From Kitasatospora aureofaciens (GTDB taxonomy: Bacteria > Actinomycetota > Actinomycetes > Streptomycetales > Streptomycetaceae), in assembly GCA_000720845.1 (NCBI GenBank), contig JODU01000033.1:9109-73108 (forward strand): a DNA stretch of 64,000 nucleotides. The letters run 5' to 3'. The position numbers were made by a program, and so were the translations under genes. Under the pieces are notes generated by a model. That model made no database searches and had not been told where the DNA came from. It worked only from the letters and a program-made list of their open reading frames with translations. This document shows, piece by piece, positions 8,212 to 16,891 of the stretch. The first letter of the stretch is position 1, and each line of letters starts with the position of its first letter.

Positions 8212-9473
8212 TGAGCGCCCCCGAACCGGCCGGCCACGTCCTCGTCGTCGGCGCCGGGCAGGCCGGGCACCAGACCGCCGCCGCCCTGCGCGAACGGGGC
8301 CACCGGGGCCCGGTCACCCTCGTCGGCGACGAGGGGGTCCTGCCCTACGAACGCCCGGCGCTGTCCAAGTCCTACCTCAAGCGGGAGACGGACACCGACC
8401 AGCTGTGGCTGCGCCCGCCCACCTTCTACGAGCGCCACGGGATCGCCCGGGTCCAGGGCGCCGTCGCCGCGCTGGACCGGGCGGCACGCACCGTCCGTCT
8501 GGCCGACGGGACCGTCCTCGGCTACGACCACCTGGTCCTGGCCACCGGTGCCCGCGCCCGGACCCTGCCCGTCCCGGGCGGCGGCCTGGCCGGCGTGCAC
8601 ACCCTGCGCACCCTGCGCGACGCCGACCGGATCAGGGAGGACCTGGCCCGGGCCCGGCAGGTGGTCGTCGTCGGAGCCGGGTTCATCGGCCTGGAGTTCG
8701 CCGCGGCCGCCCGCGACCTGGGGCACGAGGTGACCGTCGTCGAGGCACTGCGGCGTCCGCTGAGCCGGATCACCACGGCAACGACGGCCGAGCACCTCAC
8801 CCGGCTGCACGAGGAGCGCGGCAACCGGATGCTGTTCGGACAGGGCATCGCCGCCCTGACCGGCGACACCGACGGGCACGTGACCGGGGTGGAACTCGCC
8901 GACGGCCGCCTGCTGCCGGCCAACCTCGTCCTGGCCGGCGTCGGGGTCGCTCCCCGCACGGAACTGGCCGAGGCGGCCGGACTGGCCGTGGACGGCGGGA
9001 TCGTCACCGACGCCCGGCTGCTGACCGCGGACCCGTGCGTCTCGGCGGTCGGCGACTGCGCCCTGTTCCCCCATCCCGCCTCGGGGACGCCCCTGCGCAT
9101 CGAGTCGGTGCAGAACGCGGTCGACCACGCCGGTCTGGTCGCCGACCGCCTCACCGGCACCGAACGCGTCTACGACGAGCTGCCCAGGTTCTGGAGCAAC
9201 CAGTTCTCCGCGACCCTGCAGATCGCCGGTCTGAGCGACGGCCACGACACGGAACTCGTGCTGCGCACGTCCCCGGACGCCTTCTCGGTCCTGCTCTTCC
9301 GCGACACCGCCCTGGTGGCCGTGGAGTCCGTCAACCGTCCCGCCGACCACATGGCGGCCCGCCGCCTCCTCGCGAGCGGTGTCCCCCTCACCCCCGAGGA
9401 GGCCGCGACCGAGGGCTTCACCCTCCGGAACCATCTCAGGGCCCAGGCACCCACCCCCGTGCCGGCCGCATGA
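8211..9473 (+). CDS. NAD(P)H:ferredoxin reductase, putidaredoxin reductase family
   Basis: The 420-residue FAD flavoprotein has an N-terminal FAD-binding GAGQAG (about 14-19), a second dinucleotide fold GAGFIGLEFAA (about 155-165) for NAD(P)H, the conserved ATGARAR, an FAD-closing GDCALF motif and a C-terminal reductase domain ending in a flexible Ala/Pro tail. It matches the class I P450 reductases that reduce [2Fe-2S] ferredoxins. The overlap with the ferredoxin stop codon shows one electron-transfer unit. It could also supply reduced flavin indirectly, but the usual halogenase partner is a small flavin reductase of a different fold. Confidence 0.92.
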   Translation: MSAPEPAGHVLVVGAGQAGHQTAAALRERGHRGPVTLVGDEGVLPYERPALSKSYLKRETDTDQLWLRPPTFYERHGIARVQGAVAALDRAARTVRLADGTVLGYDHLVLATGARARTLPVPGGGLAGVHTLRTLRDADRIREDLARARQVVVVGAGFIGLEFAAAARDLGHEVTVVEALRRPLSRITTATTAEHLTRLHEERGNRMLFGQGIAALTGDTDGHVTGVELADGRLLPANLVLAGVGVAPRTELAEAAGLAVDGGIVTDARLLTADPCVSAVGDCALFPHPASGTPLRIESVQNAVDHAGLVADRLTGTERVYDELPRFWSNQFSATLQIAGLSDGHDTELVLRTSPDAFSVLLFRDTALVAVESVNRPADHMAARRLLASGVPLTPEEAATEGFTLRNHLRAQAPTPVPAA

Positions 9474-9737
9474 GAAAGGGGCGTCACATGCCCCCCCCCA
9501 CCCCACGGCGTCCGCGGCCCCACCACCGCCCCGGACCAACCGGACCGCGGACGCGGAAGGCGCCCGATCGGCGCTCACTCGTCCGCGCACAGCCGACCTG
9601 GGCGTTTCCAGGGCGGCACGCATCCTCTGATACTCTGCTTCAGCGACGTCACCCCAGCTGACGAGGGCCCCGGCCACCGGGAAGAATCGTGTTGGGGACG
9701 AAAGCAAGCGTGTGCGACACTGTCACACACAGCGCCT

Positions 9738-9812
9738 GGTCCTGTGGAGCAGTTTGGAGTGCTCGCCACCCTGTCAAGGTGGAGGCCGCGGGTTCAAATC
9801 CCGTCAGGACCG
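9738..9812 (+). tRNA. tRNA-Asp (GTC)
   Basis: A 75-nt cloverleaf with acceptor GGTCCTG/CAGGACC, anticodon loop CTGTCAA (anticodon GTC) and T-arm GGTTCAAAT. CCA is not encoded. It is identical to the copy at 14139-14213 on the other side of hrpA. Confidence 0.97.
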
Positions 9813-9814
9813 CT

Positions 9815-9834
9815 GAGGTTTCACGTGAAACCTC
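9815..9834. promoter_or_regulatory. parS centromere site (ParB binding)
   Basis: The 20-bp perfect palindrome GAGGTTTCACGTGAAACCTC contains the Streptomyces parS consensus GTTTCACGTGAAAC with no mismatch (9818-9831). It sits in the 24-bp spacer between tRNA-Asp and tRNA-Phe. In Streptomyces such sites cluster near oriC and seed the ParB nucleoprotein complex used in sporulation septation. Confidence 0.85.
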
Positions 9835-9836
9835 GC

Positions 9837-9910
9837 GGCTGGGTAGCTCAGTTGGTACGAGCGATCGCCTGAAAAGCGATAGGTCGCCGGTTCGACCCCG
9901 GCCCCAGCCA
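9837..9910 (+). tRNA. tRNA-Phe (GAA)
   Basis: A 74-nt cloverleaf with acceptor GGCTGGG/CCCAGCC, discriminator A and anticodon loop CTGAAAA (anticodon GAA). It is followed 5 nt later by a terminator hairpin. Confidence 0.96.
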
Positions 9911-9915
9911 CAGCC

Positions 9916-9943
9916 AAGACCCCGATCTTCGGATCGGGGTCTT
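9916..9943 (+). terminator. Terminator of the tRNA-Asp/Phe unit
   Basis: A perfect 12-bp stem (AAGACCCCGATC) with a TTCG loop, followed by GTTGT. Confidence 0.88.
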
Positions 9944-10049
9944 GTTGTATGCGGCAACTTGTATGCGCCCGCTGTGCGCGGCCGCTCGTACAAGGCCGCG
10001 GCAAAAGCGTTCGCCAGGATTTTCCCGAGGATGAGATCCTGGAAGCCGT

Positions 10050-13000
10050 ATGTCTACGCACACCGCCCCCACCCTCGGCACCCTCGCCTCCCGGCTGACC
10101 GAGCTGTCCCTGCGCGACGCGCACCGGCTCGGCCGCAGGCTCGAGGGTGCGCGGAAGATCCGCAAGCCGGAGGCCCGCGCCGCCGTCCTCGCCGAGATCG
10201 AGACGGAGGTGGCCAAGGCCGAGCAGCGCATCGGTGAACGCCGGGCGCGTGTGCCGGCCGTCAGCTACCCCGAGCAGCTCCCGGTCAGCCAGAAGAAGGA
10301 CGAGATCGCGGCGGCCATCCGTGATCACCAGGTCGTGATCGTCGCCGGTGAGACCGGGTCCGGCAAGACCACCCAGATCCCGAAGATCTGTGTCGAGCTG
10401 GGCCGTGGCGTGCGCGGCATGATCGGGCACACCCAGCCCCGCCGGATCGCCGCGCGCACCGTCGCCGAGCGGGTCGCCGACGAGCTGGACACCCCGCTCG
10501 GGGAGACCGTCGGCTGGAAGGTGCGGTTCACCGACCAGGTGAACCCGCAGTCCACCTTCATCAAGCTGATGACGGACGGCATCCTGCTCGCCGAGATCCA
10601 GACCGACCGCGAGCTGCGCGCCTACGACACGATCATCATCGACGAGGCCCACGAGCGGTCCCTCAACATCGACTTCCTGCTGGGTTACCTCTCCCAGCTG
10701 CTGCCCAAGCGCCCCGACCTCAAGGTCGTCATCACCTCGGCGACCATCGACCCCGAGCGCTTCTCCCGGCACTTCGGCGACGCCCCGGTCATCGAGGTCA
10801 GCGGGCGGACGTATCCCGTGGAGGTGCGGTACCGGCCGCTCCTCGAAGAAGAGGGCGACGACGCCGACCGGGACCAGATCACGGCGATCACCGACGCCGT
10901 CGAGGAGCTGATGGGCGAGGGCAAGGGCGACATCCTCGTCTTCCTCTCCGGCGAGCGGGAGATCCGCGACACGGCGGACGCGCTGGAGAAGAAGAGATAC
11001 AAGTTCACCGAGGTGCTGCCGCTGTACGCGCGGCTCTCGCACGCCGAACAGCACCGCGTCTTCCAGCAGCACACCGGGCGCCGGATCGTCCTCGCGACCA
11101 ACGTCGCCGAGACCTCCCTCACCGTCCCGGGCATCAAGTACGTCATCGACCCCGGCTTCGCGCGCATCTCCCGCTACAGCCACCGCACCAAGGTCCAGCG
11201 GCTGCCGATCGAGCCGATCTCCCAGGCCAGCGCCAACCAGCGCAAGGGCCGCTGCGGCCGTACGTCCGACGGCATCTGCATCCGGCTGTACTCCGAGGAC
11301 GACTTCGAAGCCCGCCCGGAGTTCACGGACGCGGAGATCCTCCGGACCAACCTCGCCTCCGTCATCCTCCAGATGACCGCGGCCGGCCTGGGTGACATCG
11401 AGAAGTTCCCCTTCATCGATCCCCCGGACCACCGCAACATCCGCGACGGTGTGCAGCTGCTCCAGGAGCTGGGCGCGCTCGACCCGGCGCAGAAGGACGT
11501 ACGCAAGCGGCTCACCGACACCGGCCGCAAGCTGGCGCAGCTGCCCGTCGACCCGCGGCTGGCCCGGATGGTGCTGGAGGCGGACAAGAACGGCTGTGTC
11601 CGCGAGGTCATGGTCATAGCGGCGGCGCTGTCCATCCAGGACCCGCGGGAGCGCCCGGCCGAGAAGCAGGCCCAGGCCGACCAGCAGCACGCCCGGTTCA
11701 AGGACGAGAGCAGCGACTTCCTCGCCTTCCTGAACCTCTGGCGGTACGTGCGCGAACAGCAGAAGGAGCGCGGCTCGTCGTCCTTCCGCCGGATGTGCAA
11801 GCAGGAGTACCTCAACTTCCTGCGCATCCGCGAGTGGCAGGACATCTACACGCAGCTGCGCACGGTCGCCAAGCAGATGGGCATCCATCTCAACGACGAG
11901 GAGCACCCCGCACCCGACGACCGCGTGCACGTGTCGCTGCTGGCGGGGCTGCTCTCCCACGTCGGCATGAAGGACGTGAAGGACGCCGGAGGGGAGGGCG
12001 GCAGGAGCACGGGCAAGAACGAGTACCTGGGCGCGCGCAACGCCAAGTTCGCGATCTTCCCCGGCTCGGCGCTCTTCAAGAAGCCCCCGCGCTTCGTGAT
12101 GTCCGCGGAGCTGGTGGAGACCTCCCGCCTCTGGGCCCGCGTCAACGCGAAGATCGAGCCCGAGTGGGTGGAGCCGCTCGCCGGGCACCTCCTCAAGCGC
12201 ACCTACAGCGAACCGCACTGGGAGAAGGACCAGGCGGCGGTGATGGCGTACGAGAAGGTCACGCTGTACGGCGTGCCGATCGTGGCCCAGCGCAAGGTGA
12301 ACTACGGACGGATCGACCCCGAGGTCAGCCGCGAGCTGTTCATCCGCAACGCCCTGGTGGAGGGCGACTGGCGCACGCACCACAAGTTCTTCGCGGACAA
12401 CCGCCGGCTGCTGACCGAGGTCGAGGAGCTGGAACACCGCGCCCGGCGCCGGGACATCCTGGTCGACGACGAGACGCTGTACGACTTCTACGACCAGCGG
12501 GTACCCGAACACGTCGTCTCCGGTGCGCACTTCGACTCGTGGTGGAAGCACAAACGGCACGAGCAGCCCGACTTCCTCGACTTCGAGCGCGAGATGCTCA
12601 TCAACGAGAAGGCGGAGGCGGTCACCAAGGACGACTACCCGGACTCCTGGCGTCAGGGCCCGCTGAAGTTCCGGGTGACGTACCAGTTCGAGCCGGGCGC
12701 GGACGCCGACGGCGTGACCGTGCACGTACCGCTCCAGGTGCTCAACCAGGTCACGGACGAGGGTTTCGACTGGCAGATCCCGGGCCTGCGCGAGCAGGTC
12801 GTCACGGAGCTGATCCGCTCCCTGCCCAAGCCGGTCCGCCGCAACTACGTGCCCGCGCCGAACTACGCCCAGGCGTTCTTGGACCGTGCCGTGCCCCTCC
12901 AGGAACCGCTGACGGTGACCATGGCGCGGGAGTTGAAGCGCATGGTGGGGGTGCCGTTCGACGCCGAGGACTTCGACTGGTCGAAGGTCCCCGACCACCT

Positions 13001-14033
13001 CAAGATCACGTTCCGGATCGTCGACGAGCGGCGCCGCAAGCTGGCCGAGGACAAGGACCTGGAGGCGCTGAAGCTCCGGCTGCGCCCGAAGGCGCGCAAG
13101 GCCCTCTCGCAGGCCGCCGCGGCCACCGCGGAGCGCAGCGGCGGCGAGTCCCTGGAGCGCTCCGGGCTGACGGACTGGACGATCGGCACGCTGACCCGGG
13201 TCTTCGAGACCCGCCGGGCCGGTCAGCCGGTGAAGGCGTATCCGGCGCTGGTGGACGACGGGCCCGAGGCGAACACCGTCTCCGTCCGCCTCTTCGACAC
13301 CGAGGCCGAGCAGGCGCAGGCGATGTGGAAGGGCACCCGTCGGCTGATCCTGCGCAACATCCCGGTCAACCCCGCGAAGTTCGCGTCCGAAAAGCTGACC
13401 AACCAGCAGAAGCTGGGCCTGTCCGCGAATCCGCACGGTTCGATCCAGGCGCTGTTCGACGACTGCGCCATGGCGGCGGCGGACAAGCTGATCGCGGACT
13501 TCGGCGGCCCGGCGTGGGACGAGGAGTCGTACCGGAAGCTCTACGACAAGGTCCGCGCGGAGATCGTCGACACGACCGTCCGCACGGTGGGCCAGGTGCA
13601 GCAGGTGCTGGCGGCCTGGCAGGCCTGCGAGCGCCGCCTGAAGGCCGTGCGCAGCCCCGCCCTGCTGGCGAACCTCCAGGACGTACGGGGGCAGCTGGAC
13701 GCGCTGGTCAAGCCGGGCTTCGTCACGGAGGCCGGGATCAAGCGACTGCCGGACCTGATGCGCTACCTGGTCGCCGCGGACCGCCGGCTGCAGCAGATGC
13801 CGACGGGCGTGCAGCGGGACACGTCCCGCATGGATAAGGTCCACGAGATGCGGGACGAGTACGCGTGGCTCCTGGAGCAGATGCCGCAGGGCCGCCCGGT
13901 GCCGCAGCAGGTCCTGGACATCCGCTGGATGATCGAGGAGTTGCGGGTCAGCTATTTCGCCCACGCGCTGGGCACCGCGTACCCCGTCTCCGACAAGCGG
14001 ATCGTGAAGGCCATCGACGCCCTCGCGCCATGA
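10050..14033 (+). CDS. hrpA: DEAH-box ATP-dependent RNA helicase HrpA
   Basis: The 1327-residue product carries Walker A GETGSGKT (100-107), the DEAH box at 198-201 and SAT (motif III) in ITSATID. A helicase C domain, HA2/OB regions and the long HrpA-specific C-terminal extension follow. HrpA-type enzymes unwind RNA and act on mRNA processing and stalled ribosomes. Length and domain order are normal for actinobacterial HrpA. The gene stands alone between two tRNA units and is followed by the second tRNA-Asp. An ATG at 10050 starts a Thr/Ala-rich N-terminus typical of this genus. Confidence 0.94.
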   Translation: MSTHTAPTLGTLASRLTELSLRDAHRLGRRLEGARKIRKPEARAAVLAEIETEVAKAEQRIGERRARVPAVSYPEQLPVSQKKDEIAAAIRDHQVVIVAGETGSGKTTQIPKICVELGRGVRGMIGHTQPRRIAARTVAERVADELDTPLGETVGWKVRFTDQVNPQSTFIKLMTDGILLAEIQTDRELRAYDTIIIDEAHERSLNIDFLLGYLSQLLPKRPDLKVVITSATIDPERFSRHFGDAPVIEVSGRTYPVEVRYRPLLEEEGDDADRDQITAITDAVEELMGEGKGDILVFLSGEREIRDTADALEKKRYKFTEVLPLYARLSHAEQHRVFQQHTGRRIVLATNVAETSLTVPGIKYVIDPGFARISRYSHRTKVQRLPIEPISQASANQRKGRCGRTSDGICIRLYSEDDFEARPEFTDAEILRTNLASVILQMTAAGLGDIEKFPFIDPPDHRNIRDGVQLLQELGALDPAQKDVRKRLTDTGRKLAQLPVDPRLARMVLEADKNGCVREVMVIAAALSIQDPRERPAEKQAQADQQHARFKDESSDFLAFLNLWRYVREQQKERGSSSFRRMCKQEYLNFLRIREWQDIYTQLRTVAKQMGIHLNDEEHPAPDDRVHVSLLAGLLSHVGMKDVKDAGGEGGRSTGKNEYLGARNAKFAIFPGSALFKKPPRFVMSAELVETSRLWARVNAKIEPEWVEPLAGHLLKRTYSEPHWEKDQAAVMAYEKVTLYGVPIVAQRKVNYGRIDPEVSRELFIRNALVEGDWRTHHKFFADNRRLLTEVEELEHRARRRDILVDDETLYDFYDQRVPEHVVSGAHFDSWWKHKRHEQPDFLDFEREMLINEKAEAVTKDDYPDSWRQGPLKFRVTYQFEPGADADGVTVHVPLQVLNQVTDEGFDWQIPGLREQVVTELIRSLPKPVRRNYVPAPNYAQAFLDRAVPLQEPLTVTMARELKRMVGVPFDAEDFDWSKVPDHLKITFRIVDERRRKLAEDKDLEALKLRLRPKARKALSQAAAATAERSGGESLERSGLTDWTIGTLTRVFETRRAGQPVKAYPALVDDGPEANTVSVRLFDTEAEQAQAMWKGTRRLILRNIPVNPAKFASEKLTNQQKLGLSANPHGSIQALFDDCAMAAADKLIADFGGPAWDEESYRKLYDKVRAEIVDTTVRTVGQVQQVLAAWQACERRLKAVRSPALLANLQDVRGQLDALVKPGFVTEAGIKRLPDLMRYLVAADRRLQQMPTGVQRDTSRMDKVHEMRDEYAWLLEQMPQGRPVPQQVLDIRWMIEELRVSYFAHALGTAYPVSDKRIVKAIDALAP

Positions 14034-14056
14034 CGGATACGTGACGACGCTTGCAC

Positions 14057-14089
14057 GGAGGGTGAGTTCGACCAGGCGGCCCACCCTCC
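14057..14089 (+). terminator. Probable hrpA terminator overlapping the tRNA-Asp promoter region
   Basis: Arms GGAGGGTG (14057-14064) and CACCCTCC (14082-14089) lie 24 bp after the hrpA stop. A TAGAGT element at 14092-14097 could be the -10 box of the following tRNA-Asp gene. Confidence 0.45.
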
Positions 14090-14138
14090 TGTAGAGTCTC
14101 TTCTCGCAGCGCAACGCACAAGAAGCGCCGCGAAACCT

Positions 14139-14213
14139 GGTCCTGTGGAGCAGTTTGGAGTGCTCGCCACCCTGTCAAGGTGGAGGCCGCGGGTTCAAAT
14201 CCCGTCAGGACCG
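14139..14213 (+). tRNA. tRNA-Asp (GTC), second identical copy
   Basis: 75 nt, identical in sequence to 9738-9812, including anticodon GTC. Confidence 0.97.
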
Positions 14214-14217
14214 CAGT

Positions 14218-14257
14218 GAAGAAGCCCCGTACCGAGCGATCGGTGCGGGGCTTCTTC
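14218..14257 (+). terminator. tRNA-Asp terminator
   Basis: A 17-bp stem (GAAGAAGCCCCGTACCG, one G-T pair) with a 6-nt loop immediately follows the tRNA. Confidence 0.85.
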
Positions 14258-14406
14258 GTTGCCCCGGGCCGGTGTCCGGAACCGCCGGACTCGCCCAGTG
14301 GCTCCCAGTGGCCCTCAGCGGCCCTCTCGCGGCCTTGACGGCGTCACTTTCGCTCGGTACTCCAAAGGACAGGGCACATCCCCCGTGGGGCCCCTGGAGG
14401 TGGCAC

Positions 14407-14601
14407 ATGGCGACATCGGTCAGGCACGAGACCGGGGCCCTGCTCCGCGCGCACCTGTCGGCCGCGTCGTCGTACCGTCATGTGACGCGCCACTGTCCGA
14501 TCTGCCACCGGCTCCTGCGGCTCGCGATGGACTCGCCGGCCCCACAGTCTCCGACGGGCCGTCAAGAGGGCGTCGAGAGCGAGAGCGCGCCCACGGCGTG
14601 A
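14407..14601 (+). CDS. DUF6274-type small conserved protein
   Basis: A 64-residue product with the pattern RHETGALLRAHLSAAS, a CPIC pair and RLLRLAM, which I recognise as the small Streptomyces family DUF6274. The CPIC pair with nearby His residues (RHVTRHCPICH) could bind zinc. A strong TGGAGGTGG ribosome site sits 4-11 nt before the ATG. Function is unknown. It lies next to bldC and convergent with it, an arrangement I believe is conserved in the genus. Confidence 0.75.
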   Translation: MATSVRHETGALLRAHLSAASSYRHVTRHCPICHRLLRLAMDSPAPQSPTGRQEGVESESAPTA

Positions 14602-14937
14602 ACCCCGCGAGCCCCAACGCCCTTGCCCCGCAGACCTCATGGAGGCCAGCCCTCCAATAGCGCACCGACGCCCGGCCCAACAACCACCACGCGGTGTGAC
14701 GGGAGTCACCGCACGAGTTTTTGAGAACGTGGCACTTACGCCTCTCCTACAACTAATCAATTTAATATGTGCAATTGCACTGCCTCGACGGTGCTCGCAC
14801 AGCTCATCCGACACCCGTCCCCAGACTTCCACAAGCCCGCTCACAGAACCGTCCACCGGCCCGCCCACCTGACACAGGACCGGACACACGGGCGCGGCAG
14901 GGGACCCCGCGGCGCACGCCCGGCCGGGCACAAAAAA
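14602..14937. other. Intergenic region, no gene seen
   Basis: 336 bp between the DUF6274 stop and the bldC terminator. It includes an unusually AT-rich patch (about 14740-14785, with TAATCAATTTAATATG) in otherwise GC-rich DNA. No open frame here has convincing coding character. Confidence 0.5.
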
Positions 14938-14969
14938 ATCGCGCTGGACCCGGCGGAGTCCAGCGCGAT
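14938..14969 (-). terminator. Intrinsic terminator of bldC
   Basis: A perfect 12-bp stem (14938-14949 and 14958-14969) is followed on the minus strand by a run of seven T. A classical U-tract of this kind is uncommon in Streptomyces. Confidence 0.88.
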
Positions 14970-15073
14970 CAACGACGCACCTCTGTTGGGGCAGGGACGG
15001 CGTCGCTTGGAGCTGTGGTCCAGGCGCCGCGACAGGTTGGGGGACCTGCCGTTCTGCCCGGTTATTCAGTTGT

Positions 15074-15280
15074 TCAGGCCTCGCTGCGCTGCTGCGGAAT
15101 GCCCGCGAGCAGGGCGCGGACCTCGGCTTCGCGGTAGCGGCGATGCCCGCCGAGCGTGCGGATCGACGTGAGCTTGCCGGCCTTCGCCCAGCGCGTGACC
15201 GTCTTCGGGTCGACGCGGAACATGGTGGCGACCTCAGCCGGGGTCAGCAGCGGCTCGGCATCAGGGGTGCGAGCGGTCAT
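15074..15280 (-). CDS. bldC: BldC, MerR-like developmental regulator
   Basis: The 68-residue product is a single MerR-type winged helix-turn-helix (LLTPAEVATMFRVDPKTV, then GKLTSIRTLGGHRRYRE) without a dimerisation coil, the known form of BldC. BldC binds DNA cooperatively as head-to-tail oligomers and delays the switch from vegetative growth to sporulation. The ATG at 15280 is preceded by GAGGAGG; an in-frame extension of 13 codons upstream has no comparable site. The protein matches the S. coelicolor form in length and, as far as I can recall, nearly in sequence. Confidence 0.97.
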   Translation of the reverse strand: MTARTPDAEPLLTPAEVATMFRVDPKTVTRWAKAGKLTSIRTLGGHRRYREAEVRALLAGIPQQRSEA

Positions 15281-15813
15281 GAGCGGCCTCCTCGGGAGAA
15301 CCGAACCTTCTCGGTTCATTCCTCTAAATTCTGCACCTTGACCCGCGTTGCCCGAAATGGCGGACGCGAGTCGAGTCGGTTATAGGACGAACGGCTTGTC
15401 CTCGGCACTACAACTACACCATCTGTCCAGCCGCGTCGGCCAAACCGATGGAATTGCCCTCCCAGGTGTTCATCAGCGACGGAAGCCGATGGACCATGCC
15501 ATAGCGGACAGTCACGCCACTGTGACGATCAGTCACAGGGGCGATCAGGAGTCACCAGACCCCCCAAAGCGTGCAATGCTGAGATTCCACCCACAGTGCA
15601 TCACGGCAGGACGGAAGGAGCCCTCCCCGGGCTCCTTGTCCTATTTTGGCATGAGGAGGGGGAAGCGGCGCAAGAGTGATGTACGTGCGGTCCGTCACGC
15701 TTGACGCATACGCCCGGATCGGGACCTACGTCCCTTGTCACCAAGAGGTCAGTCCATCCCGAACGGGTGTCGGAGCGGAAGACGAAACCCCACATCGGGC
15801 GGTACGTCAAACG
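15281..15813. other. bldC upstream region with inverted repeats
   Basis: 533 bp without a convincing gene. It contains an inverted repeat CTGTGAC-5-GTCACAG at 15520-15538, with further GTCAC copies at about 15511 and 15552, and a hairpin AAGGAGCCC/GGGCTCCTT at 15615-15637 that may end the minus-strand gene starting at 16662. GGTTATAGGA near 15380 could be a -10 region. Confidence 0.4.
15615..15637. terminator. Possible terminator hairpin
   Basis: 9-bp arms AAGGAGCCC/GGGCTCCTT with a 5-nt loop, about 180 bp beyond the stop of the minus-strand gene at 15814. Direction is uncertain. Confidence 0.4.
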
Positions 15814-16662
15814 TCAGTTCGCGGAGCGCCGGTCCCGGACCGCCCGCCAGCGCTCCACCAGCCGCCCGTACGCCGCCCCAGCGGTCACCCCGTCGCCGTG
15901 GCGCAGCGCCTCGATCCCCTCGGCCACGTCCGCCGCGGAGTGGTCCGCCTCCAACTCACCGGCCGGCAGGGTGTGCACCAGTCCGCCGTAGTCCAACTCG
16001 ACCAGGGAACGCGGGTGGAACTCCTCCAGCCAGCGCCCCACGTCCACCAGACCGTCGATCAGCGGCCCCTCGTCCACGGCCTCCCGCAGCGCCCGCAGCC
16101 CCCGGGCCACCCGCCGGCGGGCCTGCACCATCGGGGTGCGGTAGCGCAGCACCGGCGCCGCCGCCCGCTCGCCGTCGCCCCCGTCGTACTCCCGCTCCGC
16201 GTCGGAGACCAGCACGAACCAGTTGATCGGCACCTGCCAGGTGGCTGTGCGGATCCACGGACGGGCGTCCGGGTTGCGCTCCAGCCAGCGCTCGTAGTCC
16301 TGCGCGCTCTGGCGGCGCACGACCGGTGGGATCAGGGCGTCCAGGACCGGCTCCGGGAAGTCCTCGGCCAGGTCGTCCAGGGCCTGCCAGCCGCGCAGCC
16401 GGGTCCGCCAGGGGCAGACGCAGACCACGCCGTCCACCTCGGCCACGAAGGCGTCCGCGCTCTCGTGCACCGGCACCGCGACGGGCGGGGTGGGCAGCAG
16501 GTCGGCCAGGGAGCGGCGCAGCTCGTCCTGGTAGGAGGGCCGGTCGGGACGGCGGGCGTAACGGGTCCAGTGGTCGCGTTCCTCGTCGGGGAAGGCCGCC
16601 AGCGGCTCGTACACGCGCAGGTACGCCGCGTACGGGACGATCACCGAGGACACCTTGGGCAC
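15814..16662 (-). CDS. Conserved Streptomyces protein of unknown function beside bldC
   Basis: A 282-residue soluble protein with no signal peptide, membrane segment or recognisable catalytic motif. Visible features are a Pro-rich early region, ATWQVPINWFVLVSDAERE in the middle, and a helical second half containing ARGLRALREAVDEGPLIDGL and LVELDYGGLVHTL. The last segment resembles a nucleic-acid or peptide-handling helical domain, but I do not recognise a family. The frame has strong Streptomyces codon bias. Position between bldC and vdh agrees with the conserved gene order in the genus. Confidence 0.75.
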   Translation of the reverse strand: MPKVSSVIVPYAAYLRVYEPLAAFPDEERDHWTRYARRPDRPSYQDELRRSLADLLPTPPVAVPVHESADAFVAEVDGVVCVCPWRTRLRGWQALDDLAEDFPEPVLDALIPPVVRRQSAQDYERWLERNPDARPWIRTATWQVPINWFVLVSDAEREYDGGDGERAAAPVLRYRTPMVQARRRVARGLRALREAVDEGPLIDGLVDVGRWLEEFHPRSLVELDYGGLVHTLPAGELEADHSAADVAEGIEALRHGDGVTAGAAYGRLVERWRAVRDRRSAN

Positions 16663-16891
16663 GCCTGCTCCCTCCCCCGCGCACCGACGCGAAAACCTGC
16701 GGAAACCCGTGGAAACGGATCACAAACGCGCGGGAATCTCTGCAAATCGTCGCACGCCCGTACTCCGTGCGGAGGTGATCCTGAGCACTGTGCGGCGGGC
16801 CGGTACCCCCAGGCTCTAATCTCGTGCCACAGTCCCCGCCACCTTCACGGGGCCTGCCACCCATCGCCGCACCTACACAGGAGTCACCACC

